From NCBI RefSeq assembly GCF_027924405.1, contig NZ_AP026978.1, positions 3,286,001 to 3,350,000 of the forward strand: DNA of 64,000 nt. Direction: 5' to 3'. This document shows, piece after piece, positions 26,297 through 35,319 of this stretch (within the stretch, counting starts at the first letter, position 1; every line of letters begins with the position of its first letter). The notes beneath the pieces are model-generated. The model worked only from the letters and a program-made list of their open reading frames with translations, had not been told where the DNA came from and ran no database searches. Source of the stretch: Nocardia sputorum (GTDB lineage Bacteria; Actinomycetota; Actinomycetes; Mycobacteriales; Mycobacteriaceae). The translations under genes and the position numbers were made by a program.

Positions 26297-26348
26297 ACAA
26301 CATGACACCGGCCCCGGAGCATCCGCTCCGGGGCCGGTGTCATGTTGT
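26297..26348. terminator. Bidirectional terminator, perfect 24-bp hairpin
   Basis: The arms at 26297-26320 and 26325-26348 are perfectly complementary over 24 bp with a 4-nt ATCC loop. It sits between the ends of two convergent operons (10 bp after the reductase stop, 9 bp before the hydrolase stop) and would act on both strands. Confidence 0.88.
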
Positions 26349-26356
26349 CGCGCCGG

Positions 26357-27325
26357 TTACGCCTGCCGAAAACGCGCCGCCACCAGGGCACCGACCTCGG
26401 CCATCGCCGCCCGAGCGCGGGCGACCGAGGCGGTCTGCATAGCGAAGCCATGGCCCACGCCCGGGTAGCGCAGCTGTGCGGTGGGTACGCCGGCGTCGCG
26501 CAGCCGGTCGCCGTAGGCCTCGACGGCGTCGCGGATCGGATCGCCGTAGCCGACGGCGATGATGGCCTGCGGCAGATCCGCGAGCGAATTCGCCAGCGCG
26601 GGTACGCCATAGGCGTCGTCGGCGGCTGGGTCCTCGCCCAGATACAAGCCCTTCATCCAGTCGATGTCCGCAGCGGTGAGAAAGGGGGAATCGCCGAACT
26701 CGCGCATCGACGGACGCTCTGTGCGTCGTTCGACGCCGGGATAGAACAGCACCTGCTGGGCGATGGCGGGCCCGGCCAGGTCCCGGCTGCGCAGCGCGGT
26801 CGCCGCTGCCAGGCCGCCGCCCGCACTGTCGCCGCCGACGCCGATGCGGGCGGCGTCGACGCCCCATGCCGCGGCGTTCGCGCTCACCCAGCCCAGTGCC
26901 GCGTAGGCCTCGTCGTTGGCGACGGGGTAGCGATGCTCGGGTGCGAGCCGGTACTCGACGTTGAACACCACCGCACCGGTGGCGTGGGCGACATCGCGGG
27001 CGAGCCGGTCGAAGGAGCGCAGCGTGCCCATGATCATGCCGCCGCCGTGGAACCAGACGAGTGTGGGCGCCCCCGTCTTCGGGGCCGCGTACGGGCGATA
27101 GACGCGCAGCGGAATGGTGCCGTGTGGACCATCGACCACCGTGTCGTGTACCGCCGCCATCTCCGGGCCGGGCGGGCGCACGATGGACTCGAGCGAACGT
27201 CGGACCGCCTCGACACCGACGGTGCGCGCCGGGGCCGCGGCGTTGCGCTCGATCCGTTCGACGAGCACGGCGACATCGGGATCCCAGGCGAAACGGTACG
27301 GCGGATGCTCGGTCGGAACAGTCAC
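26357..27325 (-). CDS. Alpha/beta hydrolase, hormone-sensitive-lipase (HSL) family
   Basis: A 322-residue esterase/lipase-type hydrolase. The oxyanion motif FHGGGMIMG, nucleophile elbow GGDSAGGGLA and the C-terminal His in GVGHGFAMQ define the HSL family; the catalytic Asp lies in GYGDPIRDA. The GTG start at 27325 is 5 bp after the GntR stop, with a GAGGAG site inside the end of that gene. Last gene of the GntR/acyl-CoA operon, where it may release an acid or alcohol from an ester before CoA activation. Confidence 0.9.
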   Translation of the reverse strand: MTVPTEHPPYRFAWDPDVAVLVERIERNAAAPARTVGVEAVRRSLESIVRPPGPEMAAVHDTVVDGPHGTIPLRVYRPYAAPKTGAPTLVWFHGGGMIMGTLRSFDRLARDVAHATGAVVFNVEYRLAPEHRYPVANDEAYAALGWVSANAAAWGVDAARIGVGGDSAGGGLAAATALRSRDLAGPAIAQQVLFYPGVERRTERPSMREFGDSPFLTAADIDWMKGLYLGEDPAADDAYGVPALANSLADLPQAIIAVGYGDPIRDAVEAYGDRLRDAGVPTAQLRYPGVGHGFAMQTASVARARAAMAEVGALVAARFRQA

Positions 27326-27329
27326 TGCT

Positions 27330-28055
27330 CTACTCCTCGGGAACGGTGGGATCGGCCGGGTGAGCCGTAGCTGTGCGCGTGGCGCGCAACATGATCCCGG
27401 TGCTCGTCTCCCCACCTCGGCGGTGCTCGTTCATCAACTCGACGAGCCGCTCGTTGTCGTGGCGGGCGAGCGCTTCGATCATCTGGTCGTGTTCGGCCAC
27501 CACGCGGGCGCGGGCGGCCGGATCGTAGAGGTAGGCGGCGTGGTACGGCATGGCCAGCGTCCACAGCCGCCGGATCTCGGCGACCACCAGGTTCAGTGGC
27601 GATCGCTCGAAGATCGCGAAGTGGAAGGCGTGGTTGTGCAGCCGCATGGCGAGCACGTCGCCTTGCTCGGCGGCGGAGACCACCAGTTCGGCGGCCCGGC
27701 TGACCTCGGCGAGGGCGGCTTCTGGAAACGGCGGCAGCGACCGCAGCACCTCGGGCTCGAGCGCGGCACGCATGAGGTAGATCTGGTCGAAGTCCGACTG
27801 TTGTAGACGCGCCACTGTGTAGCCCACGTTGGGCTCGTGCTCGACCAAACCCTCGGCGGTGAGATGGCGCAGCGCCTCCCGGATCGGCAACCGGCTGACG
27901 CCGAGCCGCTCGGCCATCAGGACTTGGCGGATCGGCTGGCCGGGCAACAATTCCCCGGACACGATCAGGCGCTCGATTTCCTCGACGACCCGGCCGGTTG
28001 CCCGTCCGACGTCCCGCACTCCATCCGTTGCCGTGCTCTCGGCTCGCTCGCTCAC
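27330..28055 (-). CDS. GntR family regulator (FCD subfamily)
   Basis: A 241-residue FadR-like regulator. The winged helix is VVEEIERLIVSGELLPGQPI and LMAERLGVSRLPIREALRHL, and the all-helical FCD effector domain has RAALEPEVL and the metal-type HNHAFHFAIF and EHDQMIEALA histidine/aspartate positions. The GTG at 28055 overlaps the CoA-transferase stop (GTGA). It lies inside the operon it probably controls. Palindromes TTGGATCCAA and GATTGACAATC upstream of the first gene of the operon (32377-32413) are likely operators. The ligand is probably an acyl-CoA or organic acid. Confidence 0.9.
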   Translation of the reverse strand: MSERAESTATDGVRDVGRATGRVVEEIERLIVSGELLPGQPIRQVLMAERLGVSRLPIREALRHLTAEGLVEHEPNVGYTVARLQQSDFDQIYLMRAALEPEVLRSLPPFPEAALAEVSRAAELVVSAAEQGDVLAMRLHNHAFHFAIFERSPLNLVVAEIRRLWTLAMPYHAAYLYDPAARARVVAEHDQMIEALARHDNERLVELMNEHRRGGETSTGIMLRATRTATAHPADPTVPEE

Positions 28056-29311
28056 GGGTCTCCGAAGATACCAGCTGCCCGCAGCGCGGCGATCCGCTCG
28101 GCGCTGTAGCCCATGGCGCTCAGCACGCCCGCGGTGTCGGCGCCGCGCGGCACAGCGGGGCGCGGGGTGCGGTGCGGTGATCGGCTCAGCTTGACCGGTA
28201 CACCGACACCTCGATAGTCCTTCGTCTCGAGGAACAGGCCGCGATGGCGCGTCTGCGGGGCCTGCAGCGCCTCGTCCACGGTGTTGACCGGCGCGGCGGC
28301 CACGCCGACCTGCTCGAGTCGCAGGGCCAGTTCCTTCCGCGACCACGGTGCGATCCGTTCGGCCAGGATCGCGACGAGTTCCTCACGGTGGGCGTAGCGC
28401 TGCCCGTTGGTGGTGAAGCGCGGGTCATCTGCGAGTTCGGGCACCCCGAGCGTCTCGGCGAGTGAACGAAACTGACGATTGTTGGCCGCGCTGACGAAGA
28501 AGTCGCCGTCGGCGGCACGGAATACCTGGTACGGCACCACCGTCGGATGGAAGTCCCCGGTCCGCTGCGGCACGTTGCCGCTGGCGACCCAGTTGGCCGC
28601 GTGCGGATGCAGGAGGGAGATGACCGAATCCAGCAGCGCCAGATCGACCAGTTGGCCCCGGCCGCTGCGCTCGCGTTCGAGCAGCGCCAGCAGGATGCCG
28701 TTGACTGCGAAGTTGGCGGTGACGATGTCGACGATCGGCACCCCCACCCGCAGCGGATTGCCGTCCGGGTAGCCGTTGATGCTCATCAGTCCGCCGAAGG
28801 ACTGCAACACCGCGTCGTAACCGGGCAGCCCGCCCATCGGCCCGTCCACGCCGAAACCGGTGATGCGGCAGTAGATCAGGCGCGGATGCCGCTGTGCCAG
28901 CACCGTCTCGAAATCGAACCCCCAACGCGCCATGGTGCCCGCCTTGAAGTTCTCGATCACAACGTCAGCGCCGGCGAGCAGGTGTGCGAGGATATCGCGG
29001 CCTTCGTCGGTGCGCAGGTCGAGACCGATGTTGTCCTTGCTGTGGTTGAGGCTGGCGTAGTACGCGCTGCTGGCGCCCTCATCGACGAACGGCGGCCCCC
29101 AGCCGCGGGTCTCGTCGCCGCCGGGCCCCTCCACCTTGATCACCTCGGCGCCCTGGTCGGCCAGCATCTGCGCGGTGTACGGGCCGGCCAGCACGCGGCT
29201 CAGATCCAGCACGCGTAGCCCGCTCAGCACGCCGTTTGCGGTCGCGGTGTCCGCGGCGCGCCAAGCGGCGCGGCCGTCGACGCCCGTCTCGTCGGTGGTG
29301 GTGACACTCAT
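28052..29311 (-). CDS. CaiB/BaiF (family III) CoA transferase
   Basis: A 419-residue family III CoA transferase. SGLRVLDLSRVLAGPYTAQM, EVIKVEGPGGDETR, VIENFKAGTM and GYDAVLQSFGGLMSINGYPD (with the catalytic Asp that forms the acyl anhydride) are all present. It would load CoA onto a carboxylic acid from a donor acyl-CoA, or act as a racemase-type relative. ATGA overlaps couple it to both neighbours. With the two dehydrogenases and the hydratase upstream it forms a compact acid-activation and beta-oxidation set. Confidence 0.92.
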   Translation of the reverse strand: MSVTTTDETGVDGRAAWRAADTATANGVLSGLRVLDLSRVLAGPYTAQMLADQGAEVIKVEGPGGDETRGWGPPFVDEGASSAYYASLNHSKDNIGLDLRTDEGRDILAHLLAGADVVIENFKAGTMARWGFDFETVLAQRHPRLIYCRITGFGVDGPMGGLPGYDAVLQSFGGLMSINGYPDGNPLRVGVPIVDIVTANFAVNGILLALLERERSGRGQLVDLALLDSVISLLHPHAANWVASGNVPQRTGDFHPTVVPYQVFRAADGDFFVSAANNRQFRSLAETLGVPELADDPRFTTNGQRYAHREELVAILAERIAPWSRKELALRLEQVGVAAAPVNTVDEALQAPQTRHRGLFLETKDYRGVGVPVKLSRSPHRTPRPAVPRGADTAGVLSAMGYSAERIAALRAAGIFGDP

Positions 29312-30408
29312 CGTGAAGTCCTCTCTGCGGCAACGGCTCCGGTCGAATCGGTACCGGTGATCAGCTCCCACGGATCGGCGCCTCCATCGAGAATCTGCCC
29401 GGCCAGCACCTCGGCCCAATACCGCTCCGAACCGTAGCGGTCCCGCCAGCTCCACAACGCGGTGGTGGAGCGCCCGAGCATGTGCTCGGAGGTGAAGCCG
29501 AGGGCCCCGTGGATCTGGTGCCCGGCGGCGGCAACTTCCCGGGCCGACGCGGAGGTCACCACTTTGGCAGCCGCGATCGCGCTGCGCCGTGCCGCGGAAT
29601 CCTCGCTCGCGGCGTCGTGGGTCATGGCGGCCTCGGTCGCCGCCTCCATCAACGCGGTGAGCGCGGCGAGCCCGGCAAGCCGTTGCTGGATGGCCTGGAA
29701 CTTGGCGAGCGGGCGGCCGAACTGGACCCGTTCGGCGGCATAGCGCAGTGTTCGATCGCGAACCGCACCCGCCGCAGCGGTCAGCGCCACCGCGTAGGAC
29801 AGCGCGCCACGCTCGTTCAATTCTTCTATGGAAAAAGTTGATTCGTGCAGCTGGACCGGGGTCGCCTCGAAGTGGTAGTCATCGAGCGAGGCGCCGAGCA
29901 GGTCACTGCCGCGCTCCACGGTGACACCGGGCGCGTCGGCCGCGATGATCGCGACCGACGGCCGCTCGCCCGCACCGGGCGCGGGTAGTAGCACCACCAG
30001 TATGGCGGCGTCGGACCCGTGGACCACGCCGGTGACGGTGCCGTCGAGCACCGTGCCCTCGGTGGTGTCGCGCGCGGTGCAGTGGTCTCCTGCGACAGCG
30101 AGGGTTGCGGGACCGCTCGCCGGGCTGCCGGTGCACTCGGCGATTAGGCGGCCGGCCAGCATCGTGTGCTCGAGCAGCATCGTGAGCGCGCCCCGCGCGG
30201 TGACGGCGTGCACCACCGACAGCGCGTCGGCCGTGCTGCCGCCGCTGCCGCCGTGCTCCTCCCGGATGCCGATCTCGGTGAAGCCCGCCTCGGTGAGGGC
30301 GGCCCACAGCGCGCCGTCGGTTCCCGCGGCGGGGGTGGTGGTGTCGATCCCGACGCGCTCGGCCATCGCGGCGACCGCCTCGATCAATTCGGTGTTCCAG
30401 TGCGTCAT
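29308..30408 (-). CDS. Acyl-CoA dehydrogenase, short partner subunit
   Basis: A 366-residue acyl-CoA dehydrogenase family protein. The C-terminal region AAERVQFGRPLAKFQAIQQR and HQIHGALGFTSEHMLGR is clear and holds FAD-binding residues. The N-terminal half is shorter and more divergent than in the second dehydrogenase, and the typical catalytic-Glu loop is not evident. Adjacent unequal pairs like this are typical of the heteromeric alpha2beta2 dehydrogenases of steroid side-chain degradation (ChsE1-ChsE2 type). It overlaps the next gene by ATGA. Confidence 0.88.
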   Translation of the reverse strand: MTHWNTELIEAVAAMAERVGIDTTTPAAGTDGALWAALTEAGFTEIGIREEHGGSGGSTADALSVVHAVTARGALTMLLEHTMLAGRLIAECTGSPASGPATLAVAGDHCTARDTTEGTVLDGTVTGVVHGSDAAILVVLLPAPGAGERPSVAIIAADAPGVTVERGSDLLGASLDDYHFEATPVQLHESTFSIEELNERGALSYAVALTAAAGAVRDRTLRYAAERVQFGRPLAKFQAIQQRLAGLAALTALMEAATEAAMTHDAASEDSAARRSAIAAAKVVTSASAREVAAAGHQIHGALGFTSEHMLGRSTTALWSWRDRYGSERYWAEVLAGQILDGGADPWELITGTDSTGAVAAERTSR

Positions 30409-31562
30409 CGCAAACCCATTCCGCGCGCGACGATTCCGCGCAAGATCTCGTTCGTGCCGCCGCGAAGGGTGAACGCCGGGATGTGCAGAATCCCGGTCGC
30501 GAGCAGCCGGGCGAACGGGTCACCGCCCTCGCGGCGCGGTGTGACGTCCGTGCACGCGCGGATCGCCTCGACCACGTCGCCCTCGAAGGTGGAGCCGAGA
30601 TCCTTGACCATCGCCGCGAGCACGTCGGGCTTGCGCCCGGCGGCGAGCTCGGTGGTGACCGCGAGAGACATCCGGCGCAGCCCCCAAGCGCGGGCGGTGA
30701 GCGCACCGAGGGTGACCCGCTGCTGCTCGGTGGCGCCGGTGCGCCGCAGTTCGGCCGCCCAGGCGCGCAGCAGCGGCATGGTCGACAGGTAGCGCTCCGG
30801 GCCGGAGCGCTCGAAGGCCAGTTCGCTCATCACCTGTGCCCAGCCCTCGCCGCGCCTGCCCAGCAGGGCGGCCGCGGTGACGTGCGCGTCGTGGAAGACG
30901 ACCTCGTTGAAATGCGCGCCGCCATCGATGCTGCGCAGCGGGCGCACCTCGATGTCCGGATGGTCCAGGTCGACCAGGAACTGGGAGAGGCCGGCGTGGC
31001 GGTCGCCCGGGCCGCCGTCGGTGCGGGCGAGCAAGACCATCGCATGCGCCACGTGCGCGCCGGTGGTCCAGACCTTGGTGCCGCTGATCGTCCACGAGCC
31101 GTCGGGGTGTTCGATCGCCTTGGTCCGCACGGCGGCGAGGTCGGAGCCGGCGTCGGGCTCGCTCATTCCGATGGCGAAGAACAGTTCGCCCGCGGCGATG
31201 CCGGGCAGGTAGCGCTGCTTCTGCTCCTCGGTGCCGTTGGCGAGGATGCCGGGCGCCATCTGTCGGTCGGCCACCCAGTGCGCGGCGACCGGCGCGCCGT
31301 GGGCGAGCAGTTCCTCGGTGACCACGAAGCGTTCCAGCAGCGGCCGCTCGTGCCCGCCGTACCGGCGCGGCAGTGTCATGCCGAGCCAGCCGCGCGCGCC
31401 CAGCCGGGCACTGAAGACCGGGTCGAAGCCGCTCATCCAGTTGTCCGGCGCGGGGGAGAAGGCACCGGTGTCGAGTTCCGTGCGTAAGAAGGCGCGGACC
31501 TCGTCACGCAGCCGCCGCAGGGCGGCGTCGTCGATGACCGAATCGGTGACGACGGCGGTCAT
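30405..31562 (-). CDS. Acyl-CoA dehydrogenase, main subunit
   Basis: A 385-residue dehydrogenase. Family motifs are FAIGMSEPDAGSDLAAVRT, GTKVWTTGAHVAHAMVLLAR, ELAFERSGPERYL and the C-terminal TLRGGTNEILRGIVARGMGL. The start at 31562 is fixed by an ATGA overlap with the hydratase stop. It should introduce the alpha-beta double bond into the CoA thioester made by the CoA transferase, probably as a complex with the neighbouring short subunit. The GGTNEI loop without Glu is common in this steroid-side-chain clade, where the catalytic base lies elsewhere. Confidence 0.92.
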   Translation of the reverse strand: MTAVVTDSVIDDAALRRLRDEVRAFLRTELDTGAFSPAPDNWMSGFDPVFSARLGARGWLGMTLPRRYGGHERPLLERFVVTEELLAHGAPVAAHWVADRQMAPGILANGTEEQKQRYLPGIAAGELFFAIGMSEPDAGSDLAAVRTKAIEHPDGSWTISGTKVWTTGAHVAHAMVLLARTDGGPGDRHAGLSQFLVDLDHPDIEVRPLRSIDGGAHFNEVVFHDAHVTAAALLGRRGEGWAQVMSELAFERSGPERYLSTMPLLRAWAAELRRTGATEQQRVTLGALTARAWGLRRMSLAVTTELAAGRKPDVLAAMVKDLGSTFEGDVVEAIRACTDVTPRREGGDPFARLLATGILHIPAFTLRGGTNEILRGIVARGMGLR

Positions 31563-32359
31563 CGGCCCGGTCCCCGTGACGACCAAGAGCCCTCGCCCTT
31601 GCGCGACATCGACCACATCTGCACGCCCCGCTCGATTTCCAGGGCCGACGACCAGCTGACCGCAGGAGGGCCGAGCTCGAGCCGGGCGCTGTTCATGATC
31701 CGGCGGGTGAGCTCCGCATCGGTGGCGGCCGGTGCGGTCAGCTCGGCGATGCGCGCGTCCAATTCGGACTCGTCGACGGCCAGGTGGGCCAGCCCGCGGG
31801 CGACGGCCTCGGTGCCGGACAGCGAGAGGCCGCAGGCGGCCAGCGCTATGGTGCTCGACCAGCCGACGGCTCGGCCGAGCAGGGCCAGGTGCCCGCCGCC
31901 CGGGTGGATGCCGCGGGCGAGGAATCCGCTCTCCAGCCGCGCCTGCGGGGTGACCACCATGAGATCGGTGGCCAGCGCGAGGTTGAGCCCGGCGCCGACG
32001 GCGCCGCCGACTACCCGCGAGATGGTCGGGACCGGCAGCATGCCCACTCGCACGAAGGCCCCGTAGACCGCGGATGTGCGGCTCACCGCTTCCGGCGAGG
32101 CGGGGTCGGCCGAGGAGGTCGCCAGGTCCCTGGTGTCGGCGCCGCTGCAGAAGTATGAGCCTGCAGCGCGCACCACGACCGCGCCTATGCCGGGATCGGT
32201 CTCCACCCGGGCGCAGAAGTCGCCGATGAGCGCGGCCATCTCCAGGGTGATGGCGTTCTTGCGGCGAGGGTTGTTCAAGGTGAGTTGCGCGACACCGTCG
32301 GTGAAGTCGGTCAGAACCGGCGGCTCGGGCGGCGTTTCGGCCGGATTGTCTGGCGTCAT
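31559..32359 (-). CDS. Enoyl-CoA hydratase/isomerase family protein
   Basis: A 266-residue crotonase-fold protein and first gene of the minus-strand operon. Core: LNNPRRKNAITLEM, SYFCSGADTRDLA (oxyanion-hole strand) and VVGGAVGAGLNLALATDLMV. At the catalytic positions the sequence is GFLARGIHPGGGHLALL, where Gly and His replace the two Glu of classical hydratases, so isomerase, thioesterase or another crotonase activity is possible. The ATG at 32359 lies 11 bp from the likely -10 element, so the transcript may be nearly leaderless. Confidence 0.88.
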   Translation of the reverse strand: MTPDNPAETPPEPPVLTDFTDGVAQLTLNNPRRKNAITLEMAALIGDFCARVETDPGIGAVVVRAAGSYFCSGADTRDLATSSADPASPEAVSRTSAVYGAFVRVGMLPVPTISRVVGGAVGAGLNLALATDLMVVTPQARLESGFLARGIHPGGGHLALLGRAVGWSSTIALAACGLSLSGTEAVARGLAHLAVDESELDARIAELTAPAATDAELTRRIMNSARLELGPPAVSWSSALEIERGVQMWSMSRKGEGSWSSRGPGR

Positions 32360-32365
32360 ACGGGC

Positions 32366-32413
32366 ACCGTAGCAGATTGGATCCAAAATAAAATCCAACA
32401 ATGATTGACAATC
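32366..32413 (-). promoter_or_regulatory. Promoter and probable GntR operators of the acyl-CoA operon
   Basis: Reading toward the hydratase: the palindrome GATTGACAATC (32413-32403), then TTGGATCCAA (32386-32377), which is also half of a wider TTGGAT-N10-ATCCAA repeat to 32398, then TACGGT (32371-32366) as a -10 element 7 bp before the ATG. The second -10 base is 38 nt from the GATTGACAATC centre. Assignment to the operon's own GntR is inferred. Confidence 0.55.
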
Positions 32414-32494
32414 TGGCCCTAGGCCTCGGAGAGTGGGGCGGAGGCAGGACGCCACCCTGCGATTCGGTGGCGGAATCGATCGAAAGGTGAACTC

Positions 32495-33253
32495 GTGTTC
32501 GAGTTGGACGGACGGATTGCCCTGGTCACAGGCGCGGGCCAGAGCGTGGGCGAGGGGATCGCGATGGTGCTCGCGCGCCAAGGGGCGACAGTCGTGGTGA
32601 ACGACCTTTTCGCTGATCGCGCGGAGCGAGTGGCCAAGGCCATCACAGCCGAAGGGCGCAAGGCCATCGCCCGGCCCTTCGACGTCACGGACTACCAGGC
32701 GACGGTGGACGCGGTGCGCTCTGCCGAAGCTGAATTCGGCCACCACGTCGACATTCTGGTGAACAACGCGGGCATCGCCGAGGACCGTGTCATCAAGCCT
32801 TTCCGGCAACTGGACCCCGAACAGTGGCCGCCGTCGATCAACCTCAACATCTACGGCGCACTGAACTGCATCAAGGCGGTCATCGACGGTATGTGCGACA
32901 ACGGCTGGGGTCGCGTCGTGCAGATCTCGTCGGGGTCGGCACGCACCGGGCAGAACATCAATTACTCGATGTACGCGACCGGCAAGAGCGGCATCGAGGG
33001 CTTCATCCGTCACCTCGCCGCCGAGACCGGCCAGTTCGGCGTGACCGCGAATATCGTCGCCCTCGGCCTGCAGGCGAATCTGGCGGAGAAGATGTCGCCG
33101 GAGCAGCTCGAGCGGCTGATCGCGGGGATCCCGATCGGCCGGCTGGGCGACCCCTTCGAGGTCGGAGCGTTCTGCGCGTATCTGGCGTCGAACGAGGCCG
33201 GCGGGATGACCGGGCAGACCCTCGATTTCAACGGCGGATCGCAGACCCGATGA
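32495..33253 (+). CDS. Short-chain dehydrogenase/reductase
   Basis: A 252-residue SDR from GTG 32495 behind GAAAGG. Motifs: VTGAGQSVGEGIAMVL, NNAG, Ser in VQISSGSAR and YATGKSGIEGF (Tyr-x3-Lys), ending in GQTLDFNGGSQTR. VVNDLFADRAER after beta-2 suggests NAD. It is divergent from the acyl-CoA operon across a 135-bp region with GntR-type palindromes and may be the 3-hydroxyacyl-CoA or alcohol dehydrogenase that completes that pathway. Coupled by ATGA to the VOC gene. Confidence 0.9.
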   Translation: MFELDGRIALVTGAGQSVGEGIAMVLARQGATVVVNDLFADRAERVAKAITAEGRKAIARPFDVTDYQATVDAVRSAEAEFGHHVDILVNNAGIAEDRVIKPFRQLDPEQWPPSINLNIYGALNCIKAVIDGMCDNGWGRVVQISSGSARTGQNINYSMYATGKSGIEGFIRHLAAETGQFGVTANIVALGLQANLAEKMSPEQLERLIAGIPIGRLGDPFEVGAFCAYLASNEAGGMTGQTLDFNGGSQTR

Positions 33254-33651
33254 ATGGCACGCCCACAGCGCCGGTCACCCTCTCGCTCACCGCGATCCGG
33301 GTCACCGACCTCGCCAGGTCCACCGAGTTCTACACCGCCGGCTGCGGTTTCGCCCGCGAGAGCGGGTTCTCCACCGGCACGTTCGACGCGGTGATTCTGC
33401 GCGCGGGGAGGGCGGGTGTCGAACTCATCGCACCGCATGGTGATCCCGCGCCGGTCGAGCACGGCACGATGTTCGTGAAACTGGTGCTCAACACCGCGGA
33501 TGTGGTCGGCCTGCTGGCCGCGGCCTGTGCGCACGGGGGCACCGAGGAGATGCCCGCCACGACGTCCGCCAGCTTCGGCGGACGCACCATCGGCAAGGTC
33601 CGTGATCCCGACGGCCACCTGATCGAGATCGCCAGCCCTGCGCCGGAATAG
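33250..33651 (+). CDS. VOC (glyoxalase/bleomycin resistance) family protein
   Basis: A 133-residue two-module VOC protein: LSLTAIRVTDLARSTEFYTA, VELIAPHGDP, GTMFVKLVLNTADV and VRDPDGHLIEIASP. The terminal Glu in HLIEI and an upstream His are the usual metal ligands. Short VOC proteins in CoA-thioester operons can be methylmalonyl-CoA epimerases or lyases. Here function is open. The ATG overlaps the SDR stop (ATGA), so both are made together. Confidence 0.82.
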   Translation: MNGTPTAPVTLSLTAIRVTDLARSTEFYTAGCGFARESGFSTGTFDAVILRAGRAGVELIAPHGDPAPVEHGTMFVKLVLNTADVVGLLAAACAHGGTEEMPATTSASFGGRTIGKVRDPDGHLIEIASPAPE

Positions 33652-33654
33652 CCC

Positions 33655-33705
33655 GACCGCTGAGCGGGATGGCCCGGTGGGACGGCGCCGCGCGCGGGCT
33701 AGCGT
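33655..33705 (+). promoter_or_regulatory. Steroid-cluster promoter (kstD at 33748)
   Basis: Dyad GACCGCTGAGCGGGA (33655-33669) with perfect core CCGC-TGA-GCGG, then TAGCGT (33700-33705). The second -10 base is 39 nt from the dyad centre. The centre lies 86 bp before the ATG. Confidence 0.7.
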
Positions 33706-33747
33706 GACGCCGTTCACACCGAACGCAGAGATGGAGTGCAGTCGACG

Positions 33748-35313
33748 ATGACCTGGGGCAGTACCTATGACGTTGTAGTGGTGGGCTCGGGCGCCGCCGC
33801 CCTGGCCGGAGCGCTGGCCGCGACCCATCGCGGTCTGTCCACCTGCGTATTCGAGAAGACCGATCGTTTTGGCGGCACGTCGGCGTATTCCGGTGGCAGC
33901 GTGTGGATTCCGGGCAACCACGTGCTGGCCCGGCAAGGCGTCGAGGACTCCGTCGAGAAGGGCCTGGCCTACTTCTCGGCCCTGGTCGGTGACCGCACCC
34001 GGCCCGAGGTGCAGCGCGCCTACCTGCAGACCGGCCCGGTCGTCGCCGACTTCCTGGAGAACACGATCGGCATCCCGCTCGAGCACCGCCCTTTCCCGGA
34101 CTACTTCGACGCGCCGGGGCGCAGCGCCAACGGCCGCAGCATCTTCGCGCACCCGATCTCGGCGGAGGAGGTCGGTGACCGGCTCGGCGACATCCGGCCG
34201 ATGGTGCCCGTCGACCAGTTCGGCATCCAGATGGACCGGTCTGTGCTCGACGGCGGCCAGGCCTGGATCGCCAGGATGCTGCTCGCCCTCGACAGTTCCG
34301 GCCACGCCGAGCTGAAGCTGCGCACCCGCGTCACCGGACTGGTGCAGGACGAGGAAGGCCGGGTCACCGGCGTCGTCGTCACCGGCCCGGACAGCACCGA
34401 ATCCCGCATCCGGGCACGTGCCGGGGTGCTGCTGGCCGCGGGCGGTTTCGAGCGGTCGGCGCAGCTGCGCGCGAAGTGGCAAGACATGCCCAGCGCCGAC
34501 TGGACCTCCTCGCACCCCGACACCGGCTCCGGCGACGCTCTTTCGCTGGTCGAATCCGTCGGTGCAGCAACAGATCTGCTGGACCAGTCGTGGTGGTGCC
34601 CGGCCACCCTGTTCCCGAACGGGCACGCCGCCTTCACCCTCGGCCTGCGGGCCGGCATCGTCGTCGACGGCACCGGACAGCGTTTCGCCAACGAGATGCT
34701 GCCCTACGACCGGATGGGCCGCGCCATGCGCGAACGGATGCGGCAGGGCCACGGCGACGTATTCTGGTACATCTTCGACAACCGGACCGGTGACGAATTG
34801 CCCGCCATCTGCGCTCCCACGCCGAACCGGGAGGAATTGTCGGCCGCAGGCCTGTGGCACACCGCCGGCGACATCGCGGAACTGGCCTCCGCGATCGGCG
34901 TCGATACTGATCGGCTGACCGCGACCGTGCGCCGCTTCAACGACTTCGCCGAACGCGGGCGCGACCAAGACTTCGGCCGCGGCGAGGATCCGTTCGGCCG
35001 CTTCTTCGTAGGTGCCGCGTCGCCGGAACAATGCCTGCAGCCGCTGAACGGATCCCGTCTCCACGCGGTGCGCCTGGTCCTCGGCGATCTGGGCACCAAG
35101 GGCGGCGCGGTGATCGACCACGTCGGCGCCGTTGAGCGTCCCGACGGGACCGTGATCCCCGGTCTCTACGCCGCGGGCAACTCCGCGGCCTCGGTGGCCG
35201 GGCCGGTGTATCCGGGCCCGGGCGTGCCGCTGGGCTCCGGCATGGTCATGGCCTACCGCGCCGTATCCGACATGGCCGGCAAGTTCAGCGGCGCCGACGC
35301 CACCGCTTCCTGA
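33748..35313 (+). CDS. kstD: 3-ketosteroid Delta1-dehydrogenase (KstD)
   Basis: A 521-residue FAD flavoenzyme that removes the 1alpha and 2beta hydrogens of 3-ketosteroids. FAD motif VVVGSGAAALAGALAA is near residue 10. Active-site residues of Rhodococcus KstD1 align by position: Tyr119 (FPDYF), Tyr320 (LPYDR, for Tyr318), Tyr488 and Gly492 (YPGPG, for Tyr487 and Gly491). GLYAAGNSAASVAG is the C-terminal FAD loop. With KshAB it would make the unstable 9-hydroxy-1,4-diene that opens ring B. The ATG at 33748 is preferred; GTG at 33736 is in frame. Monocistronic, ending at a hairpin. Confidence 0.93.
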   Translation: MTWGSTYDVVVVGSGAAALAGALAATHRGLSTCVFEKTDRFGGTSAYSGGSVWIPGNHVLARQGVEDSVEKGLAYFSALVGDRTRPEVQRAYLQTGPVVADFLENTIGIPLEHRPFPDYFDAPGRSANGRSIFAHPISAEEVGDRLGDIRPMVPVDQFGIQMDRSVLDGGQAWIARMLLALDSSGHAELKLRTRVTGLVQDEEGRVTGVVVTGPDSTESRIRARAGVLLAAGGFERSAQLRAKWQDMPSADWTSSHPDTGSGDALSLVESVGAATDLLDQSWWCPATLFPNGHAAFTLGLRAGIVVDGTGQRFANEMLPYDRMGRAMRERMRQGHGDVFWYIFDNRTGDELPAICAPTPNREELSAAGLWHTAGDIAELASAIGVDTDRLTATVRRFNDFAERGRDQDFGRGEDPFGRFFVGAASPEQCLQPLNGSRLHAVRLVLGDLGTKGGAVIDHVGAVERPDGTVIPGLYAAGNSAASVAGPVYPGPGVPLGSGMVMAYRAVSDMAGKFSGADATAS

Positions 35314-35319
35314 CCGCAG

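Noticed and set aside
26281..26350. Hairpin at 26297-26348 as a mobile-element end or attachment site
   Set aside because: It sits exactly between the stop codons of two convergent operons with no repeat elsewhere, so a bidirectional terminator is the simpler explanation.
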